From Endocalyx cinctus (taxonomy: Eukaryota > Ascomycota > Sordariomycetes > Amphisphaeriales > Apiosporaceae), in contig BCKC01000012.1 in NCBI GenBank assembly GCA_001600455.1, positions 124,001 to 188,000 on the forward strand: a stretch of DNA of 64,000 nt, written 5' to 3'. The notes below the pieces were generated by a model. The model made no database searches. It had not been told where the DNA came from and worked only from the letters and a program-made list of their open reading frames with translations. The translations under genes and the position numbers were made by a program. Position 1 is the stretch's first letter; each line of letters begins with the position of its first letter. This document shows positions 22,595 to 34,107 of this stretch, piece after piece.

Positions 22595-22675
22595 ATTTGA
22601 ACCACGAGCCTCAAGACTCGGTGAGGATGTTAGTAACGAACGATTCTTGACCGGTCAACCACATATGGCAGGTTC
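22595..22675 (-). tRNA. tRNA-like relic (type II, not foldable as an intact tRNA)
   Basis: On the minus strand there is an A-box-like start (TGGTTGACCGGTCAAG), a hairpin resembling a long variable arm (CCGAG...CTCG), and a B-box-like GGTTCAAATCG. An oligo-T run follows about 40 bp downstream, as RNA polymerase III terminators do. The order resembles a tRNA-Leu/Ser. However, the T stem and acceptor stem do not pair, so this is at most an eroded tRNA or tRNA-derived element. Confidence 0.25.
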
Positions 22676-23141
22676 GTGAACATCGACCGAAGCTAGTCTA
22701 GTCAATACGCGGAATTATGTCGGGGATCTCACACTAACCTACCAGCCTACATATACATGTCCATATCTCAACTTAACCAACATCGAGATTAAGATATGTG
22801 ATTCTATATGTAAGCGAACGGAAAGTGAGCAGGAATTATGGAGAAGATTGCGTCGGAGGATTTACGCTACATGCTGTCTATCAATAAGTAAGAGGGTGGA
22901 TCAAGGGGTCTTATGGTAATAATAGTATACGTATATGTACGATATTCTCGGTAGTTAACCGTATTTTATACATATTATATGTACGTATATGTGTGTGTAT
23001 GTATGTAGACTCGTAAACTAAGTATTGACAGGTAGACAGGATATTGGAATGTGGATGTGAAGTGGGTGTAAGAGGAGACGCGTCTCCTCCTTAGTTTGAT
23101 GATCTACTTCCTAGTGAGCTGTCAAACTATGGTGCCCAGTA

Positions 23142-23207
23142 GTAGTGTCCACATACATATACATATACGTATATATATACATAGTATAGTATGTATGTGG
23201 ACACTAC
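23142..23207. repeat. perfect 17-bp inverted repeat with TA-rich spacer
   Basis: Arms gtagtgtccacatacat (23142-23158) and atgtatgtggacactac (23191-23207) are exact reverse complements, separated by 32 bp of TA-rich DNA. They would form a strong hairpin or cruciform. No coding sequence is inside. It may be a MITE-like remnant. Confidence 0.85.
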
Positions 23208-23432
23208 ACTAAGTAAGCTCCGGGCGAAGATCGTGATCATCCCTCGTATCACTATTCTGCTGTGTGACTTTGTACCTTTTTTTTTAATGGTATTGTGCGT
23301 CGCGTTACGTGCGTAAAAGGGGCTATAGACGAGAGGAGGGGGAAACGCAATTAGCCCCGCTTCGTTCTTTTCACTCTCTCTTCGAGTCGATAAGAACAAC
23401 TACTTCTTAAGCCGGTTTCACATGGTAAACGA

Positions 23433-23464
23433 CTACGACAATATAATGTAGGATATTGTCGTAG
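23433..23464. repeat. perfect 12-bp inverted repeat, 8-bp loop
   Basis: Arms ctacgacaatat and atattgtcgtag are exact reverse complements. It lies between gccggttt (about 23411) and aaaccggc copies (about 23533-23560), which are themselves inverted and tandem. This suggests a small decayed inverted-repeat element of roughly 130 bp. Confidence 0.7.
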
Positions 23465-24125
23465 GATTATGTTGGTTACATAATTGCATGAACAATTATA
23501 TCAGTGCTCACTTATCTAATAGCTGACGTCTAAAACCGGCCAAACCGGCCAAACCCGGCGTAGCTTTGATCACCGGCAAAACAAGATACAAAGCTCTCAT
23601 TTTATTTGCCGGTCGGCCGGCGCATATTAGCGTATACTAGGAGTGTATATTGCAGTAGTGTAGCATCTTATCTAACGTCCATGTTTTGGAATTGACAGGT
23701 CACACCGGTCTGTCATCGGGTGGAGGCAAAAGGACTAGACACCACCAAGTAAGGGGTTGAAAAAGAAGGATGAACTGACATGGGGAAAAAAAGGGTGGGA
23801 TTTATCATGAATATCTCCTGAATCGGCAGGTCACATATTGATTGTCCTTGAACTACACCAACAGGGGCGGCCATAATTGACCCAAAGAAAAAACAAAAAT
23901 ATGACGAATATTGAATGTCGAGGAAAAAAAAAAGTTGGCTTAAACAAAAAAAAAAAAAATACCCTTCACTTACTCTGTACGGGAATTATTTAGGCTGATC
24001 GTATGTCAGGTGCTTAACCGTCAGAGCTGACGGAGAATTTGTCGAAGAAAGTAAATTTGTCCGACTTAAGAGTTCTCTTTGCTGATTATTTTCCATACGA
24101 ACAGCACGAATGGCAAAATCCGAAA

Positions 24126-24163
<38 letters not shown>

Positions 24164-26427
24164 AGGAGGGTATAGGAAACTAGGGCTGACTAGGATGTAA
24201 GGGAGGGGTTGATGTTAATGGTGGTCTCCTGCGTACTCCGACAGGCATCCCCGACCATTTTGTTAGATCCAGGTCAGTGTCCATGTAACGCTGGTAATGT
24301 TACATATATATATATATATACTATGTATACCTTACATAGTACATACCTGACGGAATTTGTGATATGGGGGATTACTTCATATGGATGTATTGCGTAGGGT
24401 ACGGCGCGCATGTCGACACGTGCAGGGTGGATCGCTAATCAAAAAACCGCCTAGAATTTCTAGAAGAATGCTCCTTTCTGTCGTTGATCCTAGTCTGATT
24501 ACCAACCTAGAATTGATTTGCGTATGATATGTCGGTGACACAGCATATTGACATATCATTAAACCATCCCACTCATATTTTCGGATAAGAGGAAACGTGG
24601 CTTGCCCTCTCTTCATGCGCTGCTGTCATAGCATATACGTGTTTCGCAATGACGATTAATGGATGGATGGATTGATGGATGGATTAATTGATTGATCGAT
24701 TAATTTGCACTTACTTAAACATCCGACGACTTAAGGAGTGAGAGGGGAAAGAGAATGTCTTGGTAGTAAGCGTCGACCGAGACACGTGTGGAAACAGATA
24801 GGGGCGAAACAGGGACCGGGTGGCCGTGGTAGTATAGAGAACGATAAGGCTTGCTTTGCTTTGATGAACGATGGATGGTTGACGGACGACAAGATAGGAA
24901 TGAATGCACTTGGTTACCACACCTCGCTTCCTTTTACCGGATAAGCCCGTCCGTCATCTGCAAGATATTCCAATCACAATGTATCTCTCGTCTGACAACT
25001 TCCCAAAAAGAAATCATCACCAATGGTTTTTGCCGAAGTCCTCTGCATCCATCATTATCACCATCTTCTTTCTTCGAAGAGGCCTAATTAGCGAAGATGA
25101 GATGAGATTTAGATGAGATCAGATGGGGGGTGAGGGAGGGTAAAACATTGGAGAGAATGCGGTGATAATGCTGACTGCGCCCGCATTACAGGTCATTAGC
25201 GTTAGAGAAAACAAAGGTTGAGAGAGAGAGAGAGAGAAAAAGTTACGTGTCACCCTCCAACCATAAATGGAGAGGATGAAGTCGAAACAGAATTTATCGT
25301 CAAGTGTGCGTGTGAGATTATCGTCCATTCCTCCCCCTCTTTCTGCAGGGGTCATCACACGTACATCATAAATATGACGGTATATACACTGACCCAGTTG
25401 TTATTTCGGCGAGGCGGATCCGACACCACGACATATTTTTACGGATGGCGGAATGATCAATCTCTTTTTTTTGTTCTTTCTTTCTACGATTAAAGGCGAA
25501 AGGTAGTATTGTACCTTGAATGTACCTATATCGTGACCGAGGAGAAAAAAAAAAAAGGTGTAATGACGCCCGCAAAGATATCTACATATTACAGGGTAAC
25601 ATGGCGTACAAGTATCCGGGGTTGGTAAGTAATGTATTACGTAGCGTAGGTTGTAGTGCATGAGTTCTTCGCTTTGTTTTTTTGGTGTTACTTGGAGAGA
25701 TACAAAATAAAATGGCCGACGAGATGCAATAATTTGACACGAATTTATCATGATTCGTGATAAACCTTCAATGGGAGATTTCAAAAATTTTAATTGCTTG
25801 TTTCGTCTCCAAATCAACTTTTCTCTCTCTCTCTCTTTTCTTCTGATCTCTCTTAATTTGGAGTATAAGAATGACTGATCATCTAGGCGTCCGCGACAGG
25901 TAACATTTTACCAAATTATCGCCATATCTCCATATCTCCATATCGCTATACCCCCACTCACTTTTAATGTACACTAAATTATTGATGTCCGTTACACCAA
26001 AGTATTTGGGGCATTGTTTCCCCCCCTCCCCTCTCTCTCGATCGAAATATATGATAATAGTAAATGTCACCAAATTGAATAAATGGCATATCCGAAGTGG
26101 AAAATGTGCTGGAATAACAGATAAGGGGAAAATCTCGTTGTGGCACTGGGGGTGGATTTATGCATGTGAGCGTCGAGAGAGAAACCTTGGAGCACGGTAG
26201 CTAGTATACTTAAGTAGGTACTTATACTTACCTAGGTATAGGTATTTTACTCGGGAAATAAAAATAAAAATAATCTGCGCATTTACCTATTCACTTTCTC
26301 ATTTTTACTATATACTCGAAGAGAAAACCAGCTCATCAGAAGATTAATCACATATCGAAAGAGTCCACGCGCTGTCAAAATTGAAAGAAAATACCTACTT
26401 GTAGTATATACGTATAGATAGTACCAT
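23465..26427. other. gene-poor AT-rich region
   Basis: No gene supported. Contains poly(A) of over 30 at 24129-24160, a (TA)n run near 24304-24320, degenerate (GATG/GATT)n at 24655-24700, (GA)n near 25219-25237 and (CT)n near 25821-25836. Short open frames here are dominated by these low-complexity runs. Confidence 0.4.
24129..24160. repeat. poly(A) tract
   Basis: An uninterrupted run of more than 30 A in intergenic DNA. It could be the tail of a retroposed sequence, but no target duplication or retroelement body is visible next to it. Confidence 0.85.
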
Positions 26428-26429
26428 AT

Positions 26430-26520
<91 letters not shown>

Positions 26521-26913
26521 TNNNNNNNNNNNNNNNNNNNNNNNNNNNNNNNNNNNNNNNNNNNNNNNNNNNNNNNNNNNNNNNNNNNNNNNNNNNNNNN
26601 NNNNNNNNNNNNNNNNNNNNNNNNNNNNNNNNNNNNNNNNNNNNNNNNNNNNNNNNNNNNNNNNNNNNNNNNNNNNNNNNNNNNNNNNNNNNNNNNNNNN
26701 NNNNNNNNNNNNNNNNNNNNNNNNNNNNNNNNNNNNNNNNNNNNNNNNNNNNNNNNNNNNNNNNNNNNNNNNNNNNNNNNNNNNNNNNNNNNNNNNNNNN
26801 NNNNNNNNNNNNNNNNNNNNNNNNNNNNNNNNNNNNNNNNNNNNNNNNNNNNNNNNNNNNNNNNNNNNNNNNNNNNNNNNNNNNNNNNNNNNNNNNNNNN
26901 NNNNNNNNNNNAT

Positions 26914-27004
<91 letters not shown>

Positions 27005-27006
27005 TT
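26428..27006. repeat. (TTTA)n microsatellite containing an assembly gap
   Basis: About 94 bp of TTTA units precede and about 95 bp follow a block of N at 26522-26911 (390 N). The gap is almost certainly more of the same tetranucleotide array that could not be assembled, so the true length is unknown. Confidence 0.95.
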
Positions 27007-27629
27007 ATTCTTTTATATATATACCATAGCAACACCTTAAACCTCGGTCTTCAACCTCCAATCATACCGTCATACTGTATCTTGGGTACGAGTGTGGGGG
27101 AGGGATCTATCCGAATACGAATGCTTATTCCGTACATTCCATTGTTCGGAAAGGGTTTCTACATCTCAAGAGTACCGTACGCACGTAAGATTTGAATAAA
27201 GTAGATGAATCAAGAAGGATTTTGGTTGGCGGATTCGCATATTTTATTAGTATTATTATTATACCTTTGTACGTGTATTTTGCCCGTTAAAACCAGCTTC
27301 GAGAGTGATAATTTCCTTCTGCGTTGACCGATCTGTAGAACCCCGGATGATGACCTCCCCTGTTCATATTTTTCCTTTGTGTAAGTCCGGAGAAAAAAAA
27401 AAAAAAGCAGGGGAAACAATACGTATACTTTGTAGTGAAATAAAAAATATGCTAATCTTCTCGAGTAGTGTAGTCAAGAGGGTGGGGGTATTACATTGTG
27501 TTCATATTTGTAGTATTCTTCCGTATCACTTGCCGTGCTTTTTTTTTTTTTTTTTTTTTTACGCCGTTATGGTTAAGCATCCAGAATACTGGGTAGCGAA
27601 AAAAAAAAAAAAGTTCCCTTGTCTAAACC
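27007..27629. other. intergenic
   Basis: AT-rich spacer with two homopolymer runs (T run at 27540-27560, A run at 27600-27612). No gene seen. Confidence 0.4.
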
Positions 27630-27848
27630 TCAGGCCCTTGTTTGTTCCCATTGAATTCCCAAACTCCATGTATGCCATGCCCTGCCTGGATCCGTACCCT
27701 GCCCATTTCCCATGAAGTCCTTTTGAACCTTTTCTAGTGTATATTCGTCGTCCTCCCTCCCAACATAATTTAGGAGTAACAATCCAACCGCGACAGGGGT
27801 GACGAGCTTCTCATATCTCGAGTTTAATAAATCGTACAGCACCGGCAT
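27630..27848 (-). CDS. small hypothetical ORF with one hydrophobic segment
   Basis: A 72-codon ATG frame, MPVLYDLLNSRYEKLVTPV, with a hydrophobic run VAVGLLLLNYV and a charged middle (GREDDEYTLEKVQKDF). It reads like protein rather than random sequence, but I know no family. A second small ATG frame lies just upstream on the same strand (28061 to 27894; MGAYDPSTEQVDIRLKG). The two could be joined only through a 30-nt GT-AG gap, too short for a usual fungal intron, so the gene model is unresolved. Confidence 0.3.
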   Translation of the reverse strand: MPVLYDLLNSRYEKLVTPVAVGLLLLNYVGREDDEYTLEKVQKDFMGNGQGTDPGRAWHTWSLGIQWEQTRA

Positions 27849-28061
27849 TTGAAAAGAAAAGAGGCGCCTAGCAGAAAAAAAAATGCCTGGGCGTCACCGC
27901 CGGAATCGGTCTATGACCTGTCTCATGGTGTCGACACCACCACGGTCTTTCTTCTCAGAAGAAATATCCGACGCGTAGTCAAAGTCAGCGGAGCTTGACC
28001 TATCAGTTCGCCCTTTTAGACGTATGTCGACCTGTTCGGTCGACGGATCATATGCTCCCAT

Positions 28062-31000
28062 GGAGGTGGGATCGGCGGCCGACAATCAGCTATGACCGAG
28101 TTAGCTAGATGTAATTCAACATAATATGCGCCGTGGCAGATACGCGCAATTTCAACCTAAGCACTTTGGGTGATCTTTCATGATATCAGAGTCAAGTATT
28201 CTGTCACCACTTTGACAACTGGGCTCAAAATCGCAGTGCAGGCGAAAAGAAATTTCCAAAGTCGAACGTAGGGGGATTAACAGGGGGGAAGATATAACTT
28301 ATGCGAATAAGCAGGGGTGCGACTTACGGCATACTTCGTCGTTTCTACAAATTCAAGTCAGCACTTCATCATGAAACTCAATAGAAAAAAAAAACAGACA
28401 ACATGTCTTGCAAATACTACGTACCTCACTTCTAAATGTGTTACGTTGGGTGCACATGGTTTATTTGTCCGTTCATATGTCGGACACCATCTTTGAACAA
28501 CAAATCGAAAGTGCTGACAACAGTACTCGACCTAGATAGCTTTTAAATTAGCGTTTTTTTTCTAACAACATCGAGAGGGCTGGAACAAAAATATATAACG
28601 CACTTGAGTATAGTCGCACATATCTAGTAGCACGGATATGAGCTGATGTGGTTGTTATTGTTGTTTGCCTGCTGTCTTCTAAGTCGAAGAGTTCGGGGTA
28701 GGTGTATTTCTTATGTGTAAGTTGAATGTCAGATGCGTGAAGAGTAGGGTTCTATTCGGTCTCCCTCGGTATTCTTGCTGCTTATAAAAAAAAATATGTG
28801 AAGTCGTAATAAAGCTTCTTTGATATATTCAAACTTATTTTCCGCGGTCTTGTAGAGTCTCGACGTCAAAAAGTTGGGACTTGCCTTACTCTTTATTTAA
28901 TACGTTGACGGCACCGGTTACTTAAAATACGTACGTATATAACCTGAATAGGCAGTACCCTACAAGGTAATCCCTGTCTTTTCTTACAGGTGGGATTCGT
29001 CTGTCATCGCAGACATATGCCAAGCTGCAATGCTACACAAGTTGTCCGTAGGGTATTTTGTATTACCTAGGTACTTGGTACTCTACTTAGATATACTAGT
29101 ATTAGGTGTGTATATGTATGAAATGATGGGATAGTGATATAGTCCCCCCTCAAATCCCCATTACACTATGAAGTAGTCTAGGATTATTACTATGTACCAT
29201 GTACTACGGTATAAGCTTTGGATTTGCTCCATTCTTTTTTTTTTTTCTCTCTTCCTTCGCTAGCGTCCACTTCCTATGCAGCGTGCTGTTTATCAGATAA
29301 ATCATCATCCACATATAGCAGTAATATCCTAGCACATTAGTGTAGACTCCAGCATTTTCAGGTACCAAGTGGAGGCAACACTGGGGAATCGTATGACCAC
29401 ATATGTCTCGCTTCAGCGTCCAACGAGATGGTTACACCCTAGTTATTAATTGGTAAAGCTTCAAAAGAAAAGATGCCTTTTATGATTAAACGACAAGCCA
29501 CACAATCTCAAATATGCCGAGGAGCCTAAGGTAGACTCATAGTATACTATCTATGTATATGTACCCGTGCATATAAGTTTAAACTCTCTTTCGCGATATT
29601 TCACAGCCGTCATAATACATTGTTATGGATCCTGTTTACACGAATCGATCGGCTTATCCCGTAAACCTATCATATTTCGGCGTTACGCCAAGTTTGATAT
29701 TGACTTGACCTCTCATAATTTACTAATATCCCTTGGACCAACTATCAATGACTCTTTACCGCTTTGTTATTGTTCTTGATATTGGTATTGCTATTTATTC
29801 GACTATTATTAAGTCTTCCGTATATTGCGACTTGAGCTGAAGCTATCAGTGCGGCAATTGTCTTTGCCGGCAGATGTTGGCAGTATTCCTTTAATCCGCC
29901 AGTTTCAAGGACAGACCCCAAGAATGTTTCTACATAGTAGTATACGTAGTATATGTATATGACTGTGTACATGTTTATGCCACAGCAACTTGGACGCTAC
30001 GCTAGTAAGACAATGTACATTGCATAGTACATTATCATAACCTTCGTTTATTTCTAATACCTGTAATTTAGTTACAGGTCCACTTGTTCCCATTCAGACG
30101 TGCAGATTGCAGCGTTGCAGAATGCATATACATAGTATACTACTACACTAAGACATTGCATAGGAGAAATAGCAACCGTATAATAGTAGGAGCAGGGAAA
30201 TTTTTGCCGTGTAATATTGCTACGTAGCCCCAGTTATATTCCGCTATTTTCGCCATTCGTATTATATCCCAAGCAATATAAGGGTCTGTATTTTCGGGGC
30301 CGGCCCTCGTACGGTATATGTAATGCAATGTAATGTACGAAGAATAGTGCAACTTGTTATATACGACACCCTGCGTATTATGAACCACGACATAAACTTC
30401 AATGGTACGCCTACTGCCTTATTGGAAATTTACCTGAGGTATTAGATTCTCGATATGATACAGGTACATAGTAGACAGGCAGACAGGTAAGGAAAGGCGG
30501 GTCCATGATAAGAGCGTCATCGCGGAACGCACCTTGTAAAACGTGTCTAGCCCTGTTTTACTAGGCAGGTAGGCAGGGTAGTCGAAAAAAAAAATCTTTT
30601 ACCATTTCTACGGGTCAGAATAGTGCGTAAAACCACTATGTGTACTCTGTATAATAAAGAAAATTCCCACGGTGTCTTTGTCGCTGATCGTTTAACTAAA
30701 GTATATGTATGTATGTCTTATCCTGAGAAGTAGTTTAGTTTACTTTATATGCTCCACTACACCATTGTCACAACTCCTTTGAACCTAGCATAGGATTCGA
30801 ACAACGATATGACGTATCAGGGGTATGATACTCAGTTCACGGAAACCATTGCACTATTACATAGTATGTATATGCATATATATATATATATATATATACC
30901 TAGGTACGTGCATAGATGATACCTGCGCAAGAAACCTTTTCAGAGTGGACCCCAAAAAAAGGAAACCAAACGGTGGGTGGATAAATGGTTTGCCATTATT

Positions 31001-34000
31001 TGGGTAGTAAAATAGTGTACAAGTACTATGTACATACGTGTATAGTAGATACCAATTCAAAAATAACCACGGCCGTCGCCGGTTTGGTACACCATCTACA
31101 CTACCAGACCATGATGCGAAACTGTCGTATTCATTTCGTTTACTGTGTATCGGGTTTTATTTGATAAAGGTTTATTTTAGAAGCATTACTCATCACGGAA
31201 GTCAAGAGTAGAGTATAATAAGTTACTCCATAAATACCCATCATATCGTGATAGAGGATTGCGTGTTACAGTTGCCTCTGTGCGATACCTTATACATGCT
31301 CGTCATTGGTTATACCATGCAGAGCTTCATGCAGCGGCGATCAGCTTTGCCAGGTTTCCATAGCTTAAATACGCGTTGGCGACCGTACCCCAGATATTAC
31401 ACTAGGAGAGGAAATTTAGGAAATTTGATGGATACTTTAGCTGCCGGGTCCACGGAGCTTCGTCCGCATGTATAAAACTACGCGGGATGCCCAAGACATT
31501 ACCATTGCCTTGATATAGCTAAGCGCCTAATATCCCAAAAGAAAAAAAAAAAAAAATCTGTAGGTACCTAGGTAGGTAATTAAGACTGCCTATCTGCAGT
31601 AACCTTGAGTCTAGAACGTCTCTATCATAATGTTAATTCATCGCTATTTGCCGTTTCTTGAAACGAGTGCAATTGTCTCACCGACAGACCAAATTTGAAT
31701 GTAACCGCATTTCAGTTGGTTGTTTAGCCTATCTACCAAAGTCATCTTACACATGATGAAATCAAGCCCATCCTCCCTAAAACTCGAGTTATTGCACATG
31801 CTTAACAAAGCGTCCTTCCTCTACAACACAAAACATACAACCGAACCTCACGTTTATAGAACTCTACTGTGTATATGTAAACTACTTCATCTTTAGTTTC
31901 CGCTTCCTGTACTCCGGGCCGATCCTCCTTACAGTAGCTCGCTGTTATTAATCTTGGCACGACCTCCTCAAGTCCGGACCTTATTTAAGACGATGATCAG
32001 TGTTAAATGATTTGGCAAGTCAGAGAGTGTAGCCTGGTTGTTCTCTCGTGTAATCTCCACTCTGGACGGCGAAATCCGTGCTTTTTGAATCATACATATA
32101 AAAAGAAGAAGAAAAAGATTCAATAAACAGTACACGCAATTACTTTTCATACGAAGAAAATCTCCGTCGACGTCCTGACTTCGGGCCCTGTTTGAGTCAA
32201 TTGCAGTCAGGCGATAGAATGATGAACTGATGATCAGAACATCCCGGAAAGAAAACTTCGCTGATCTTGCCGCTTTTTACACAAACCTAAGCAGCAGATC
32301 ACCATTTTCGTCTTCTTCATCTTTCGACCCTAACATCAAAGTGCATATCATACTGTTGTGTACACAGTAGTAGTAGTGGTGCTGACCTCGAGTCGGTCAC
32401 ATGCTCTAACATGCATGCCTTAACCGTACAATCAATCGCAACGTCACCTGCACCCGGATACATGGATGGTGATATGCACATTATTTTTCTCCCACGTGCG
32501 TAGAGGGGGGGAAGCCATTTACTTCCCTCGATTTGTGATTGGAGCGCATCGGAAATTTGAGAAAATCACGTGTGGACAGGCAGATCTCAGCGGCTTTTCA
32601 CGTCGAATAAAAAAAAAAAAAAAGAGAAAGTACTGGCATACACACACCGGTTAATCCGAAATCTATTCTCTACACTGTCAAGCCAAGATAATTGCACGAA
32701 AAAAAAGGTCATTTCTTTACCATCATCCTCGGAGCTGACTCAAAGAAGCAAACGAATCCTTCAAAGCGAGAGTGCCGTACATCTATCCCCGCAGCGGTTG
32801 TTGCTTCACCCCGACCGACGGTGGTTGCATTATTGTTAGCGATCGAGTTATCCTACAGACGATTCTGTCGATTGACCGATGCGCCCAAGGATACGGTTTA
32901 CATGGGTTTACTGGCAAGCTGCTGGGATCCTTTTATACGAGTTTAGGATTTCTACGCTGACAGACAAAAAATAGGGTTCAATCTCCGATAATCGAACCTG
33001 GTAATTTACTCACCGAGCTTCCAGAAGCCTGTGGGAAAGATTACACTCCAGGTTCACCGGCATGGTATACATAGGGTACAAAGCATCGCGGAATCTTATT
33101 TCTATTATAAATAATCTACCCCCGCGTGGGAAGTTAATGTCTAAGCCATATCGCTCATGAAACCCCCGCTGCCATCCCGCACGCATGAATCCAAAATGCA
33201 CGGATTGATCAAAAACTTTATTTGAAACTTACCTTGTGTAGTCTACCAGCAATGCTCTCCCATTGCATAATAGAATGCCTTTGCTCACCCCTCGCGTTTG
33301 TCTATACACCTAATGCAGTGTAGATGACAAGAACTCCCTATAAAGCTCTTAAAAAGTGCCTTTACGCTGCGACGGAACAGTATGCGACGGAACGCGAATC
33401 GAGGTCTCGATGACTAACTGGGGTGACTTATCATTCAAGGAGAGACTCTTGGGGGGGCGTGGGGTTATTTCTCGAAATCGTCCGGGGTTGTGGATTTGTT
33501 GGTGCGCCCCCCCTGACCCGGTGGGGTGGGCTGAACTTGATCCGTATCTACGGTTTTCTAGTGTAGAGCTACTGGCGTGATTCTCCGCTTAGAACACATG
33601 GAATATCTCTACAAGAGATGCATTATCGACTTTCGGCGATTTTCCATATAAAAGCGCCGACTTCTTATCATCCTGATAAGGTCACCGGGCTTGTCAAAAC
33701 CGAAGGACTCCAGCGCCATTTGACCTCGATGTCTATTACCACCGTGTATAGGACATTATCTATTGAATTAAGATCAGCAATAAATTTTACTCACTGAAAC
33801 ATTATAAAAATGCAAGCCGCCTGGCACCTAAAGAAACAAGCATGGAAGAAACGAGAGCCGGTCTCGATTTTGACACATTGTGGAATCATTCCTAACACCC
33901 AAGCCAAATGATAATGCTACAAGCTCTAGGTACGCAGTATTAAGGGGGATATTCTCATGAGTTACCATAGATTGACATTCATCGACATTATGCATTCGTG

Positions 34001-34107
34001 CACTATGTTTAAAAACTGTGTGTTCCTTTCCAATATTCTGGCAAATGCTATGTGAAGGGGGAGGGGAGTGTCTAAATTAGATTATAGCCTAGAATATATG
34101 CACTAAA
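28062..34107. other. gene-poor AT-rich region
   Basis: About 6 kb without a supported gene. There are many TATA/(TA)n and CCTAGG-centred palindromes (for example near 29068, 30898 and 31564), A-runs near 31541 and 32609, and (TA)n near 30876-30897. A small inverted pair gaacctgg/ccaggttc lies at about 32994 and 33049. A GC-richer patch at 33350-33590 has open frames but no recognisable domain. Confidence 0.4.

Noticed and set aside
30790..30880. B-box-like GTTCGAATCC on the minus strand as a tRNA
   Set aside because: The T stem does not pair and no A box lies at the right spacing.
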